Positions 28,839-38,432 of a DNA stretch of 64,000 nucleotides are shown one piece after another (positions within the stretch are counted from its first letter, which is position 1; the number at the start of each line of letters is the position of its first letter). Where the stretch lies: assembly GCA_017645945.1 (NCBI GenBank), contig JAGCNL010000016.1:1-64000 (forward strand), in the 5' to 3' direction. A model generated the notes under the pieces. The model did not search any database and was not told where the DNA came from. It saw only the letters and a list, made by a program, of their open reading frames with translations. This DNA comes from Salinivirgaceae bacterium. GTDB taxonomy: Bacteria; Bacteroidota; Bacteroidia; Bacteroidales; SZUA-534. The position numbers and the translations under genes are program-made.

Positions 28839-29653
28839 TGCCAGTGCATTATCCACGTCGGGTCGTTGATGTGTTCAATGGGGTCTTCGATTTCGCCGTT
28901 ACCCATATTCTTCTCCAGTTCGTTGATGGTTTTGTTCTGCTCATCGGCAAGTTCCTTGCAGTAGCCGTGCTTATACACATATTGTTTGGTGTAGTTGCCG
29001 TGCTCGTCGAATTGTAACCAAGAGCCTTCCATCAGGTCGTTTACATATTTGCCTTTTTTCTGAAGTTTGCCGTTGGCGTAGTAAACCTTGCCCTCACCGT
29101 TGAGTTTGCCATGTTCGTAGTTGACGTCAAACATCATTGCGCCAGTGACATAGTATTTGCGCCATGGACCATGCTTTTCGCCGTCTTTCCACGTTACTTC
29201 CTCAATTTTCTTGCGTTCCGATGTGTATTGAACGAACAATCCGTCCTTCACACCTTTTTTATATGACTCCTGAAGGTAGAGGATTCCGTTTTCGGCATAG
29301 TACAGCCAGATACTGTCCTTCTCATGCCCGATATATTTGCCTGTGGCACTGATTCTTCCACTGCGATGGAAGAATTTTGCGTCGGCCTTCGAGCCATTGT
29401 CGCTATAGTTCAGAATGGCATTAAGGTTGCCGTAAGTGTCATATTTCTTGAATTCGCCAATGGGTTGACCGTCAATAAAATATGCTTCGTATCTTACTTT
29501 GCCGTTTGGATATTTTGCAATCCAGTGGCCTTGTTTCAAGCCGTTGATATCGGTATAATTAAGTATGGTGTCGGTTTCCTGTGCGGTATTTTGGGCGCCA
29601 ACCGACATCGAAAGCAGCAAAAAAGCCACCAATATTGTTCTGCGTTTGAGCAT
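28835..29653 (-). CDS. Secreted MORN-like (YwqK-type) repeat protein
   Basis: The 272-residue protein starts with a signal peptide (TILVAFLLLSMSVGAQ) and then has repeated units of about 20-24 residues of the form G-x-W-x-x-Y-x-x-x-G-x: GHWIAKYPNGKVRYEAYFIDG, GKYIGHEKDSIWLYYAENG, GPWRKYYVTGAMMFDVNYEHG, GEGKVYYANGKLQKKGKYV. These are MORN_2-type repeats labelled YwqK-family antitoxin in databases, a label that does not establish function. The ATG at 29653 starts the signal peptide; 25 further upstream codons are not signal-like. The gene is coupled to mnmA by a 4-base overlap, without an obvious functional link. Confidence 0.8.
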   Translation of the reverse strand: MLKRRTILVAFLLLSMSVGAQNTAQETDTILNYTDINGLKQGHWIAKYPNGKVRYEAYFIDGQPIGEFKKYDTYGNLNAILNYSDNGSKADAKFFHRSGRISATGKYIGHEKDSIWLYYAENGILYLQESYKKGVKDGLFVQYTSERKKIEEVTWKDGEKHGPWRKYYVTGAMMFDVNYEHGKLNGEGKVYYANGKLQKKGKYVNDLMEGSWLQFDEHGNYTKQYVYKHGYCKELADEQNKTINELEKNMGNGEIEDPIEHINDPTWIMHWQ

Positions 29654-29784
29654 ATCGCTTGTGTTTTTCGGCTGTAAAGGTAGCATTTTAAGAAAAGTTT
29701 GACTGTTTCCTTTGGTGCAAAAATGCATGTTGGCCCCAGTTTTTTGGACCGAAAAAAATTATTTTCAGAAAAAACGACAAAAAG

Positions 29785-29815
29785 GTTGTTTACAATATTC
29801 TATTTCATATATTTG
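29785..29815 (+). promoter_or_regulatory. Promoter for the HU gene
   Basis: TATATTTG (29808-29815) is a full -7 match with GTTG (29785-29788) 19 bases upstream as a -33-like element. The ATG follows 43 bases later. Confidence 0.6.
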
Positions 29816-29858
29816 CCAAACCAAAAATTTAATTTATTGATTATAAAATATTTTTGTT

Positions 29859-30146
29859 ATGACAAAAGCAGAATTAGTAAATGAAATCTCAAAGAGCACA
29901 GGAATTGAGAAAGTAACAGTGTTGAAAGCAGTTGAGGCTTTTATGGACAGCGTAAAGAACTCACTGGTAAGTGGTAACAATGTTTATTTGAGAGGTTTCG
30001 GTACCTTCGCTACAAAGAAAAGAGCAAAGAAGACCGCCCGCAACATCACAAAGAACACTACTATCGTTGTTCCAGAGCACTACATTCCTTCTTTCAAACC
30101 AACTGCAGAGTTTGTTGCGAAGGTTAAGGCTAATGTTAAAAAGTAA
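29859..30146 (+). CDS. HU-family nucleoid DNA-binding protein
   Basis: The 95-residue protein matches HU in length and layout. An N-terminal helical dimerisation part (MTKAELVNEISKSTG) is followed by VYLRGFGTFATKKRAKKTAR, the conserved GFGxF and basic arm entry, and the closing FKPTAEFVAKVKANVKK. The arm tip usually reads N-P-x-T; here it reads NITKNTTIVVPEHYIP, so the intercalating Pro position differs. HU bends DNA and compacts the nucleoid. The gene stands alone between its own promoter and terminator. Confidence 0.95.
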   Translation: MTKAELVNEISKSTGIEKVTVLKAVEAFMDSVKNSLVSGNNVYLRGFGTFATKKRAKKTARNITKNTTIVVPEHYIPSFKPTAEFVAKVKANVKK

Positions 30147-30161
30147 TTTTTATCTGCCTAA

Positions 30162-30194
30162 TGTACGGGGACGCAATTGCGTCCCTTTTTTTTT
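30162..30194 (+). terminator. Terminator after HU, made of the palindromic-element core
   Basis: GGGACGC (30168-30174) pairs with GCGTCCC (30179-30185) around AATT, then nine Ts. The preceding GTAC and the GGGACGC arms resemble the 28-bp palindromic elements at 33738 and 49091. Confidence 0.85.
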
Positions 30195-30236
30195 GCCTTT
30201 CTTCTAACGCCCCAAATTCGGCTTTCGCCAAAAACA

Positions 30237-30268
30237 TTTCCTTTTTACGGCTTATATTTCTATCTTTG
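30237..30268 (+). promoter_or_regulatory. Promoter for the first BspA-like gene
   Basis: TATCTTTG (30261-30268) matches the -7 consensus; TTTC (30237-30240) lies 20 bases upstream as a near -33. It leaves a ~95-base leader before the ATG at 30371. Confidence 0.5.
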
Positions 30269-30298
30269 AAAGATTTTGAAATAGCAGACTTTTTTATT

Positions 30299-30326
30299 GT
30301 ATAAACGCGTCATGGCACGTCTATAC
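30299..30326. repeat. Palindromic element, diverged copy
   Basis: GTATAAACGCG (30299-30309) and CACGTCTATAC (30316-30326) are inverted arms with 9 of 11 positions paired around a 6-base centre. Length (28), outer GTA/TAC ends and the ACG/CGT inner arms match the elements at 33738 and 49091. It lies in the leader of the first BspA-like gene. Confidence 0.5.
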
Positions 30327-30370
30327 GGAAATAAATGATAAAATTCTAATAAACAATAAAATACAACTAT

Positions 30371-33300
30371 ATGAAACGCATTGTCACACTGTTTTTTGCC
30401 GCAATGCTTGCAGGGCAGGCTATAGCCGAAGACAAATTTGATTTTTCAGCCGTTTGTAGCACAGGGCAAACCTTGTACTACAAAATAAAAAATGATACTG
30501 TTCAACCTTACACAGTGCAAATAACGTATCCGTCAGACCCTGGGGCTACAAATGATCATTATATAGGTCATATCAAACCAAATGGGGATTTGAACATACC
30601 AGAGTTAATCACTAACGAAGGAATAAACTATTCAATAACAAGCATTGGCGAAAGAGCATTCTTTGACTGCGACGAACTAACGTCTGTAACTATTCCGAAA
30701 TCTGTCACGAGCATTGGTACGCAAGCATTCCTTGGTTGTGTTAAGTTGTTGGCAATAAACGTTGCGGATGATAATCAAATTTACACATCAATAGATGGTG
30801 TGCTCTTTAATAAAGATAAAACTAAACTGATATGCTTCTCCTACGGAAAAACTGGTTCATATACCATACCAAATACCGTAAAAACCATACAACCTTGGGC
30901 GTTCGAAAATTGTGGTTTGGAATCAATAACCATTCCAAACTCTGTCACAAACATCGGTAAATCTGCATTTTGTAAATGCGTCAATTTAACTTCAATAAAC
31001 TTTCCCACTTCCGTTAAATCCATTTATGAATATACATTTTATGGATGTAGTAAATTAACAATCACAATTCCCGAAGGAGTTACAAGTATTGCTGATAACG
31101 CATTTAACCTGGTGAAAAACGTAAATTACACGGGCAGTGCCAGTGGAAAACCTTGGAGAGCCCTAACGGTTAATGGCACTATTGATGGAGACTTTATATA
31201 TGCTGATGCTGAAAAGACGCGACTTACAGCATACAAAGGAGAAGGAGGAGATGTAACCATCCCAAATTCTGTGACAAGCATCGGGAATTATGTATTCATG
31301 AATTGTTTAAACCTGTCAGCAATTAATATTCCAAATTCTGTGACAAGCATCGGGAATTATGTATTCATGAATTGTTTAAACCTGTCAGCAATTAATATTC
31401 CAAATTCTGTAACAAGCATTGGAACTTATGCGTTCGAGAATTGCTATCGAGTATCAATAACCATCCCGAGTACGGTTACGAGCATCGGCGATTATGCGTT
31501 CTGGAACGTAAAAAACATAAATTATTCTGGTGAAGCAACTGGTAGTCCATGGGGGGCTATCAACATTAATGCAGTAACAGGAGAGAATGGGTTCTTATTT
31601 AAAGATGCGGAAAGAACTCAAATTGCCGCATACATTGGTGAAAATAGCGAAATAACTATTCCTGATTCCATAACAAGTATTGGCACGAACGCATTTTCAC
31701 ATTGTACAAGACTTACTTCAATTGTAATTCCTAATTCTGTTACAAGCATCGGCTCGTCAGCATTTTATGGGTGCACAGAACTTACTTCGGTTATAATCCC
31801 TAATTCAGTTAAATCTATTAATTTATCCACCTTTGGCGGTTGCAGCAAACTCATAGTTGCCATTCCTAACTCAGTCAAATCTATTATAGATAATTCATTC
31901 GAAAATTGCCATTCGGTTATCGTTTCTAACTCTGAAATTGGTCTGTATGCATTTAGAGGGGTTGACAAAGTGTTTTATTTAGGTACATCCGCAGGCATGA
32001 ATTCTGGATGGAATAGGTATGTCAAATCGTTATCAAACTATAGTAGTGAATTGTGTTTCGAAGTAGATAGGAACAATCCTAACGAGGCAATAATTACTAA
32101 ATATGAAGGCACAGACGATGTGGTTGTAATTCCGCCAACAGCAACTATCGACAATAAAAAATACACTGTAACATCAATTAGCGAGAGCGCCTTCAGCAGT
32201 TGCTGGGAACTGAAAGCGGTTTACCTGCCAAACACCATTACAAGTGTCGCTCCGTCGTCGTTCTCTGGCTGCTACAAATTGCAGTACAACACTTTCGACA
32301 ACGCCCTTTATGTTGGCTCTCAAGACAATCCTTATTATGCACTCATCAAAGCCCAAGACAAAAACATAACCTCGTGCCAGATACACAGCGATTGTAAGGT
32401 AATTGCAAGTTTTGCGTTTGAAAACTGCGAGGCTCTGACCAGCATAACAATTCCCGATTCGGTAACGCATATAGGCCGTATGGCATTCAGCAATTGTTCG
32501 GCGATTGAGAATGCTGTTGTGGGCAAATCGATTGTCGAGATAGGGAATTGGGCTTTCGAAAATTGCCAAAAACTCAAAACCGTATCCATACCAACAAGTA
32601 TCAAGAGTATAGGTTACGGGGTGTTCTACGGTTGCGACAAACTGCAATATAACACCTTCGATAATGCTCTCTATCTGGGCAACGACGTTAACAAGTACGT
32701 TGTGCTGATGATGCCGAAAGCAGATGACATCCAGCAATGTATGATAAGCGATAGTTGCCAAATAATCTACGAAAGCGCTTTTCTCAATTGCGCATCGCTC
32801 GATTCGGTATCAATTCCAAATTCTGTTTGGAGCATCGGAAGCAATGCATTCAGCAACACTGCTTTGCGCTCGGTTGTGCTTCCTGATTCGCTCCGAACAA
32901 TTGAAGCGGGACTGTTTAACGAGTGCACAAAACTCACATCGGTTACTATCCCAAATTCAGTAACAACAATTGGCATCAATGCTTTTTATTGGTGCGAGAA
33001 CCTAAAAACGGTTGCTCTGCCCAATGGGCTCACGCAGATAGGCGGCAGCGCCTTCAACTATTGTCTTGGTTTGGATTCCATACTGATACCAATGTCTGTC
33101 GATTCGATAGGAAATGCTGCATTCTTCCGCTGCAACAAGGCCACAATATATTGCGAGGCCGACAGCAAGCCTGCCCACTGGGATGAAGATTGGAATAAAA
33201 ATGGAGGAACGGTGGTATTGAAATACTGTGGAAATGGCAATAATGCCCATACTTCAGTTACAGATGCTGCCGTTGCCGCAACCTGCACAGAGTCAGGCTT

Positions 33301-33844
33301 AACCGAAGGCTCGCATTGCTCGGTTTGCGGTGTAGTCTTAGTTGAGCAAGACACAATTCCAGCCAAAGGCCATACCATTGTTATTGACGAAGCGGTTGAG
33401 CCAACCTGTACCGAGACTGGGTTGGGAGAGGGCAAGCATTGCGCCGTCTGCGACGAATACGATTGGACACAAGAACTACTGCCGCCATTGGGCCACGAGT
33501 TTGTAAACTACGTTTATAACAACGACGCCACCACCGAAGCCGATGGCACCGAGACTGCTGTCTGCGAGCGCGGCTGTGGCGCAACTGATACACGCACTGC
33601 TGAAGGCACACGATTGTCAACATCCGTTTCAGAATCCGCTGCAAACAATTTGATGGTTTACGCCCACGGCAACACCATCATTGTTGAAAACGCCGCAGAA
33701 GAAATCAGCGTATATGATGCAATGGGTCGCCTTATTGGTAGGGACGCGATTAATCGCGTCCGTACAGAAATCCGCGTCAACACCGCAGGTCTTTACTTTG
33801 TGAAGGTTGGCAATGTGGCGAAACGTGTGATGGTGAATGATTGA
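30371..33844 (+). CDS. BspA-like leucine-rich-repeat surface protein with T9SS sorting tail
   Basis: The 1157-residue protein has a signal peptide (IVTLFFAAMLAGQAIAE). Residues ~75-940 are LRR_5/BspA-type repeats of 23 residues with the core ITIPNSVTSIGxxAFxxC, interrupted by spacer modules beginning LQYNTFDNALY. Residues ~955-1080 hold Cys-rich repeats (C-T-E-x-G-L...H-C-x-V-C, then CERGCGATDT). The last ~75 residues are a type A T9SS domain (NTIIVENAAEEISVYDAMGR ... GLYFVKVGNVAKRVMV). BspA proteins bind host proteins or other bacteria; the target here is unknown. Odd points are an exact 69-bp duplication at 31262-31399 and a palindromic element translated inside the tail (33738-33765). Confidence 0.93.
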   Translation: MKRIVTLFFAAMLAGQAIAEDKFDFSAVCSTGQTLYYKIKNDTVQPYTVQITYPSDPGATNDHYIGHIKPNGDLNIPELITNEGINYSITSIGERAFFDCDELTSVTIPKSVTSIGTQAFLGCVKLLAINVADDNQIYTSIDGVLFNKDKTKLICFSYGKTGSYTIPNTVKTIQPWAFENCGLESITIPNSVTNIGKSAFCKCVNLTSINFPTSVKSIYEYTFYGCSKLTITIPEGVTSIADNAFNLVKNVNYTGSASGKPWRALTVNGTIDGDFIYADAEKTRLTAYKGEGGDVTIPNSVTSIGNYVFMNCLNLSAINIPNSVTSIGNYVFMNCLNLSAINIPNSVTSIGTYAFENCYRVSITIPSTVTSIGDYAFWNVKNINYSGEATGSPWGAININAVTGENGFLFKDAERTQIAAYIGENSEITIPDSITSIGTNAFSHCTRLTSIVIPNSVTSIGSSAFYGCTELTSVIIPNSVKSINLSTFGGCSKLIVAIPNSVKSIIDNSFENCHSVIVSNSEIGLYAFRGVDKVFYLGTSAGMNSGWNRYVKSLSNYSSELCFEVDRNNPNEAIITKYEGTDDVVVIPPTATIDNKKYTVTSISESAFSSCWELKAVYLPNTITSVAPSSFSGCYKLQYNTFDNALYVGSQDNPYYALIKAQDKNITSCQIHSDCKVIASFAFENCEALTSITIPDSVTHIGRMAFSNCSAIENAVVGKSIVEIGNWAFENCQKLKTVSIPTSIKSIGYGVFYGCDKLQYNTFDNALYLGNDVNKYVVLMMPKADDIQQCMISDSCQIIYESAFLNCASLDSVSIPNSVWSIGSNAFSNTALRSVVLPDSLRTIEAGLFNECTKLTSVTIPNSVTTIGINAFYWCENLKTVALPNGLTQIGGSAFNYCLGLDSILIPMSVDSIGNAAFFRCNKATIYCEADSKPAHWDEDWNKNGGTVVLKYCGNGNNAHTSVTDAAVAATCTESGLTEGSHCSVCGVVLVEQDTIPAKGHTIVIDEAVEPTCTETGLGEGKHCAVCDEYDWTQELLPPLGHEFVNYVYNNDATTEADGTETAVCERGCGATDTRTAEGTRLSTSVSESAANNLMVYAHGNTIIVENAAEEISVYDAMGRLIGRDAINRVRTEIRVNTAGLYFVKVGNVAKRVMVND
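31262..31399 (+). repeat. Exact 69-bp tandem duplication (one LRR unit, two copies)
   Basis: 31262-31330 and 31331-31399 are identical base for base and encode two copies of the same 23-residue LRR, containing NSVTSIGNYVFMNCLNLSA. Neighbouring repeats share the motif but differ at many bases, so this duplication is recent. Confidence 0.95.
33738..33765. repeat. Palindromic element inside the BspA-like coding sequence
   Basis: This 28-bp inverted repeat has arms GTAGGGACGCGATT and AATCGCGTCCGTAC with one mismatch. It is read in frame as part of the sorting domain, giving GRDAINRVRT between AMGRLI and the EIRVNTAGLYFV strand. The homologous position in the second BspA-like protein lacks it. 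The same element, with one change in each arm, lies downstream of the second gene at 49091. Confidence 0.85.
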
Positions 33845-34009
33845 TATTATTCAGTTTAAATGTGGTTCATTTGATAGAAATATGTGGTGATGTAATTCGC
33901 CCCATATTTTTCTTGCGCCCTTCTGATGAGTCGAAATTTTTAAAAACCAAAAAACACTGTATATTCGCACCGTTTTTAATAAGTCTATTAAATAACTCTA
34001 TTACATTCA

Positions 34010-35788
34010 ATGAAAGAGGGAACTCATTATAATCTTGGTGTCGATATCGGCTCCACCACGCTAAAGGTGGCTATGCTCGATGCCGATGGAAAACTGGTTT
34101 ATTCTGATTATCAGCGACATAATGCGGCCATCAAACAAACAGCCAATCATGTGGCCACGCGTATTTTCAACAAGTTCGGCGATTGCTGGCTGAATGTGGC
34201 TATAACTGGCTCAGTGGGAATGGGTTATGCAGAAAGACTCAATCTTGGCTTCATTCAGGAGGTGGTGGCCGCTGCCGAAACCATCAAACAACGCTATCCG
34301 CAGGTGCGCACCTTTATTGATATGGGCGGCGAGGATAGCAAGATGATTTTCTTTGAGGAAGGCAAGGTGCCCGACATCCGCATGAACGGCAGTTGCGCAG
34401 GCGGCACAGGTGCCTTTATCGACCAAACGGCCACGCTGCTTGGCGTCGAGACCAACGAATTAAACACGCTTGCCGAAAAATCGGAAACCATCTACCCGAT
34501 AGCATCGCGGTGCGGTGTGTTCTCAAAGACTGATATTCAGAATCTTATCAGTCGAAACGTGAGCCGCAACGATATTGCCGCATCGGTGTTCAACGCGGTG
34601 GCGATGCAGGTTGTGGCTTCGCTTGCACGCGGCATGGACATTCTGCCCGATGTGTTCTTCTGCGGCGGTCCGTTTGCCTTTCTGCCCGAACTGAAAAAGC
34701 ATTTCATCCACGTGCTCAACATCACTGAAGGCGACTGCATTCTGCCCGAAAACGCGCAAATTATTCCCGCTCTGGGTTGCGCTCTGCTGGCAGGTTCGCT
34801 CGGACATCGCGAGATGCGTCTGTCGGAATTCCTTTATATTCTGCGTTTTGCGACCGATGACACGCCTGTCGATTTGTCGAAACGGCTCAACCCGTTGTTT
34901 GTGTCGGCAGCCGACTACGACGAGTGGCACAAGCGCAAGATGAACAATTTTGTGCCGAAAGCCGATTTCGCAGCCGACAAGCAAGGCAAATATTATCTGG
35001 GCATCGACTCGGGCAGCACCACCACCAAAATTGTGCTTACCAATGCCAATGGCGAGATAGTATATACTGATTATCAGCGAAATAATGGTGATAGTTTCCG
35101 CACCTTCGCCGACGGGCTGAAGCGTATGCAGGCCGCTCTGCCAAACTCTGATAACATTGTGATTGCAGGCAGTTGCGCCACTGGCTACGGCGAGAATCTG
35201 CTGCGCACGGCCTTCAATCTCGATTACGGAATTGTTGAGACTATGGCGCATTTTGTGGCCGCGCGGCACGTCAACCCCGATGTGTCGTTTGTGCTCGACA
35301 TCGGTGGTCAGGACATGAAGGCCATCTTTGTTGAGAACGGCACCATCAAGCGCATTGAGATTAACGAAGCGTGCTCGTCGGGCTGCGGGTCGTTTATTGA
35401 GACGTTTGCCACGATGCTCGGCTACAAGGTCGATGAGTTTGCTCGGCTCTCGTGCATGGCGCAGCACCCGTGCGACTTGGGAACACGCTGCACAGTGTTT
35501 ATGAACTCGAAGGTGAAGCAGGCCATGCGTGAAGGTTCGGCAGTTGAGGACATTGCCGCAGGGTTCAGTTATTCGGTGGTGAAAAACTGCTTGTTCAAGG
35601 TGCTGAAACTGAAGAATATCAAAGAGTTGGGTGATAACATTGTTGTTCAGGGCGGAACGTTCCGTAACCACTCAATTGTGCGTGCGCTTGAGTTGCTGAC
35701 TGGCTGCGAGGTGTCGTTCACTGATATTCCAGAGCTGATGGGCGCTTACGGAGCAGCACTTCACGCCATCGAAATGAGTAAAGTTTAG
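34010..35788 (+). CDS. 2-hydroxyacyl-CoA dehydratase activase (BcrAD/BadFG ATPase), two domains
   Basis: The 592-residue protein carries two ASKHA ATPase domains. The first begins [21 protein letters not shown] (residues ~7-270) and the second [21 protein letters not shown] (~325-590). The iron-sulfur Cys motifs of activases occur in [13 protein letters not shown] with [10 protein letters not shown], and in [16 protein letters not shown] with [10 protein letters not shown]. These proteins couple ATP hydrolysis to one-electron transfer into a dehydratase-like partner. In many anaerobes this part is fused to the next gene's product in one ~1400-residue chain; here it is separate. The substrate of this uncharacterised branch is unknown. 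Confidence 0.87.
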   Translation: MKEGTHYNLGVDIGSTTLKVAMLDADGKLVYSDYQRHNAAIKQTANHVATRIFNKFGDCWLNVAITGSVGMGYAERLNLGFIQEVVAAAETIKQRYPQVRTFIDMGGEDSKMIFFEEGKVPDIRMNGSCAGGTGAFIDQTATLLGVETNELNTLAEKSETIYPIASRCGVFSKTDIQNLISRNVSRNDIAASVFNAVAMQVVASLARGMDILPDVFFCGGPFAFLPELKKHFIHVLNITEGDCILPENAQIIPALGCALLAGSLGHREMRLSEFLYILRFATDDTPVDLSKRLNPLFVSAADYDEWHKRKMNNFVPKADFAADKQGKYYLGIDSGSTTTKIVLTNANGEIVYTDYQRNNGDSFRTFADGLKRMQAALPNSDNIVIAGSCATGYGENLLRTAFNLDYGIVETMAHFVAARHVNPDVSFVLDIGGQDMKAIFVENGTIKRIEINEACSSGCGSFIETFATMLGYKVDEFARLSCMAQHPCDLGTRCTVFMNSKVKQAMREGSAVEDIAAGFSYSVVKNCLFKVLKLKNIKELGDNIVVQGGTFRNHSIVRALELLTGCEVSFTDIPELMGAYGAALHAIEMSKV

Positions 35789-35890
35789 AGTTTAGAGGGG
35801 AGCGTTTAGAGTTAAGGATTATAGTGATGCTTATTGTAAAATATTGAAAACTAATACTTTTTTTTCTTCCCACTCACCACTTCCCACTTA
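35789..35890. repeat. Short-word repeat spacer between the two activase genes
   Basis: TTTAGAG occurs three times (35784, 35791, 35805), the first straddling the upstream stop codon. CCACT and CCCACTTA words follow near 35870. It resembles the word-repeat segments at 12150 and 51397 in style, though not in exact sequence. Confidence 0.45.
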
Positions 35891-35906
35891 ATATAGAATA
35901 ATAATT

Positions 35907-38408
35907 ATGTCAGAGAAATCGTTAACAGAATTGATAGACGCCAACTCGTATGAGTCTGAATTTCAGACTTGTCCAGGTTGCGACAACCACTGTACCGTCA
36001 AGTTGTTCCATTTTCCGAATGGCAATACGTTTGCTTCGGGCAACAACTGCGAAAAAGTGTACTCAAACCACTCGGAATCAGAGCGTAAGGGCGTGAACAT
36101 GATGGTGGAGAAGTACAAACTGCTTTTCCGTCAGCCGAAGGTGGAGCCAGTTGGTAAACCATTGGGTATCAAGATTGGCCTGCCGCGCGCTTTGGGAATG
36201 TATGAGAACTACCCGTTCTGGTATACTTTGTTTTTGGCCTGCGGACTTGAAGTTGTGCTGTCTAACAACTCGAGCAACAAAATCTACGAGTCGGGCCTGC
36301 GCTCGATAATGGCCGACAACATCTGCTTCCCCGCGAAACTGATGCACGGCCACATCAACAATCTGATTGATATGAAGGTGGATAGAATTTTCTACCCCTA
36401 TGTGGTTTTCGAGCGCAAAGAGGACGACAAGTCGAAAAACAGTTTCAACTGTCCGATTGTGTCGGCCTATTCTGATGTCATTAAAAGTTCGATGGACCCC
36501 GCCCGTAAGAGCGGAGTGCCGTTCGATGCGCCTGTTATCACATTCAACGACAACGAGTTGCTGGTTAAATCGTGCTGGGCTTATCTGAAAACATTGGGAG
36601 TTAAGCGCGAGGTCGCACTAAAAGCCATTGAGATGGCAAAAGATGTACAAACGTCATACATTCAGAAACTTACAGCACGTGCCAACGAGGTGCTCGATTT
36701 GGCCACAAAGGAAAACCGAATGGTGATTCTGCTGGCTGGCCGTCCCTACCACACCGATCCGATGATTGAGCACAAAATATCACAGGCCATCGCATACATG
36801 GGCATCGATGTGATTACGGAGCATGTGGCTACAGAACTAGGCGCATCGGTGTTCGACGAGATTAACGCATTGAGCCAATGGGCCTACCCGAACCGTATTT
36901 TCAAGGCGGCTTATTTTGCGGGCAAGTATCCGCGCAAAAACCTGCATTTTGTTGAGTTGACGTCGTTTGGCTGCGGTCCCGACGCCTTCATTCTCGACGA
37001 GGTGAACGCGATATTGAAACGTTTTGGCAAAAACCTGACAATCTTAAAGATAGACGATGTGAACAATATCGGTTCGCTGCGATTGCGCATCCGCTCGCTG
37101 GTGGAATCGTGCAAGGCCGAACTGGCTGAAACATCGACAGTTGACCGCAAATTCGCCACCACAAAGATTTTCGAGAAAGAAGATCGCCAGCGCACTATCA
37201 TTGCGCCATATTTTGCTGAAGGCTATTCGGAGTTCCTGCCGTCGCTCTTCAAACTGGCAGGCTACAATCTGGTGGTGCTGCCCACAGGCAATCAGGAGGC
37301 TGCCGAAACAGGTCTGCGCTATGCCAACAACGACATTTGCTATCCTGCCACGATTGTGGTTGGAAGCATCATCAATGCACTAAACAGCGGAAAATACGAC
37401 CTCGACAACACAGCCGTCATTATCACTCAAACAGGCGGACAATGTCGCGCAAGCAACTATTACTCGCTGATTAAGAATGCGATGGTGGCTGGCGGGTTTG
37501 CCAAAGTGCCAGTGCTCTCGCTGGCGACGGGGGCAGGGGTGAGCAATACCCAGCCTGGATTTGAGATTAAGTGGGGAAAGGTGATAAAGATTCTTGTTCA
37601 CGCCATTCTCTACGCCGACTGCATTGCCAAAATGTACCATTCGGCAGCGGTCCGCGAGGTGGAGCCAGGACTGGCCTTCAAACTTCGTAACCGCTACATT
37701 GAGGAGGCGTTTCCATATGTCGAAGCCAAAGACTACAAAGGCTTGAAACGGCTTCTGAAGCAGGCTGTGGCCGATTTCACGGCGGCAGTGGAGAAGAACA
37801 AACGTGTGCCTGTCATCGGGTTGGTGGGCGAGATTTACGTGAAATACAACGGGTTCAGCAACAAGTTCGTAACTCAATGGCTCATTGAGCACGGAGTTGA
37901 GGTGGTGCCGCCCGCGTTGATTACATTCTTCTCGACATCGTTCGTCAATAGTCACTACAACCGCCGCTATAACATTAAGAAAGAGTCTGACCCGCAATGG
38001 ATTAGCGACGGACTGCACGCACTGCTGCTGAGTTGCATGCGCAAATACGACCGCATTTGCCAGCCGTTCCCTTACTACAGGCCGTTCGCCAGCATTTTTG
38101 AGATTGGCAAACTCTCGGAGCAGGTCATCAATTCCGCTGCCGACTTTGGCGAGGGCTGGATGCTGCCAGGCGAAATTTGCCACCTTGCGGAGCATGGCGT
38201 TCAGAACGTGGTGAGCCTGCAACCGTTCGGCTGTATTGCCAATCATATCATTTCGAAAGGTATCGAAAAGAAAATCAAGCAGGTATATCCGCAGATGAGC
38301 CTTCTGTTCCTCGATTTCGACAGCAGCACCTCGGAGGCCAATGTGTTCAACCGTCTGCACTTTATGATTGAGAACTGCAAGGAGCAACTTGCCGAAGCAA
38401 AAGCCTAA
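35907..38408 (+). CDS. 2-hydroxyacyl-CoA dehydratase-like component (DUF2229/HgdB-related)
   Basis: The 833-residue cytoplasmic protein starts with a Cys cluster (FQTCPGCDNHCTVKLFHF, then SGNNCEKVYSNHSE). A DUF2229-type domain (~residues 85-310, KIGLPRALGMYENYPFWYTLF and DNICFPAKLMHGHI) is followed by two further dehydratase-like segments with LAGRPYHTDPMIEHKISQAI, RYANNDICYPATIVVGSI and TQTGGQCRASNYYSLIK. Conserved Cys residues in ICFPAK and ICYPAT suit an Fe-S site. It corresponds to the C-terminal half of the fused activase-dehydratase proteins, with the ATPase encoded just upstream. The reaction is unknown; a TetR gene follows by 24 bases. Confidence 0.85.
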   Translation: MSEKSLTELIDANSYESEFQTCPGCDNHCTVKLFHFPNGNTFASGNNCEKVYSNHSESERKGVNMMVEKYKLLFRQPKVEPVGKPLGIKIGLPRALGMYENYPFWYTLFLACGLEVVLSNNSSNKIYESGLRSIMADNICFPAKLMHGHINNLIDMKVDRIFYPYVVFERKEDDKSKNSFNCPIVSAYSDVIKSSMDPARKSGVPFDAPVITFNDNELLVKSCWAYLKTLGVKREVALKAIEMAKDVQTSYIQKLTARANEVLDLATKENRMVILLAGRPYHTDPMIEHKISQAIAYMGIDVITEHVATELGASVFDEINALSQWAYPNRIFKAAYFAGKYPRKNLHFVELTSFGCGPDAFILDEVNAILKRFGKNLTILKIDDVNNIGSLRLRIRSLVESCKAELAETSTVDRKFATTKIFEKEDRQRTIIAPYFAEGYSEFLPSLFKLAGYNLVVLPTGNQEAAETGLRYANNDICYPATIVVGSIINALNSGKYDLDNTAVIITQTGGQCRASNYYSLIKNAMVAGGFAKVPVLSLATGAGVSNTQPGFEIKWGKVIKILVHAILYADCIAKMYHSAAVREVEPGLAFKLRNRYIEEAFPYVEAKDYKGLKRLLKQAVADFTAAVEKNKRVPVIGLVGEIYVKYNGFSNKFVTQWLIEHGVEVVPPALITFFSTSFVNSHYNRRYNIKKESDPQWISDGLHALLLSCMRKYDRICQPFPYYRPFASIFEIGKLSEQVINSAADFGEGWMLPGEICHLAEHGVQNVVSLQPFGCIANHIISKGIEKKIKQVYPQMSLLFLDFDSSTSEANVFNRLHFMIENCKEQLAEAKA

Positions 38409-38432
38409 CCGCTAAACACAAAAAATGCAACG

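Noticed and set aside
30371-33844. Regular repeats that could suggest a CRISPR array
   Set aside because: The repeats are coding LRR units in register with 23 codons and no spacers of constant length; no cas gene is present.
34523-35671. Long open frame (382 codons) on the minus strand opposite the activase gene
   Set aside because: It mirrors the codon positions of the real gene, has no recognisable motifs, and the plus strand carries clear ATPase and Fe-S motifs.
37380-38387. Open frame of 335 codons on the minus strand opposite the dehydratase-like gene
   Set aside because: It is a shadow of a high-confidence plus-strand gene, with no signal or family features.
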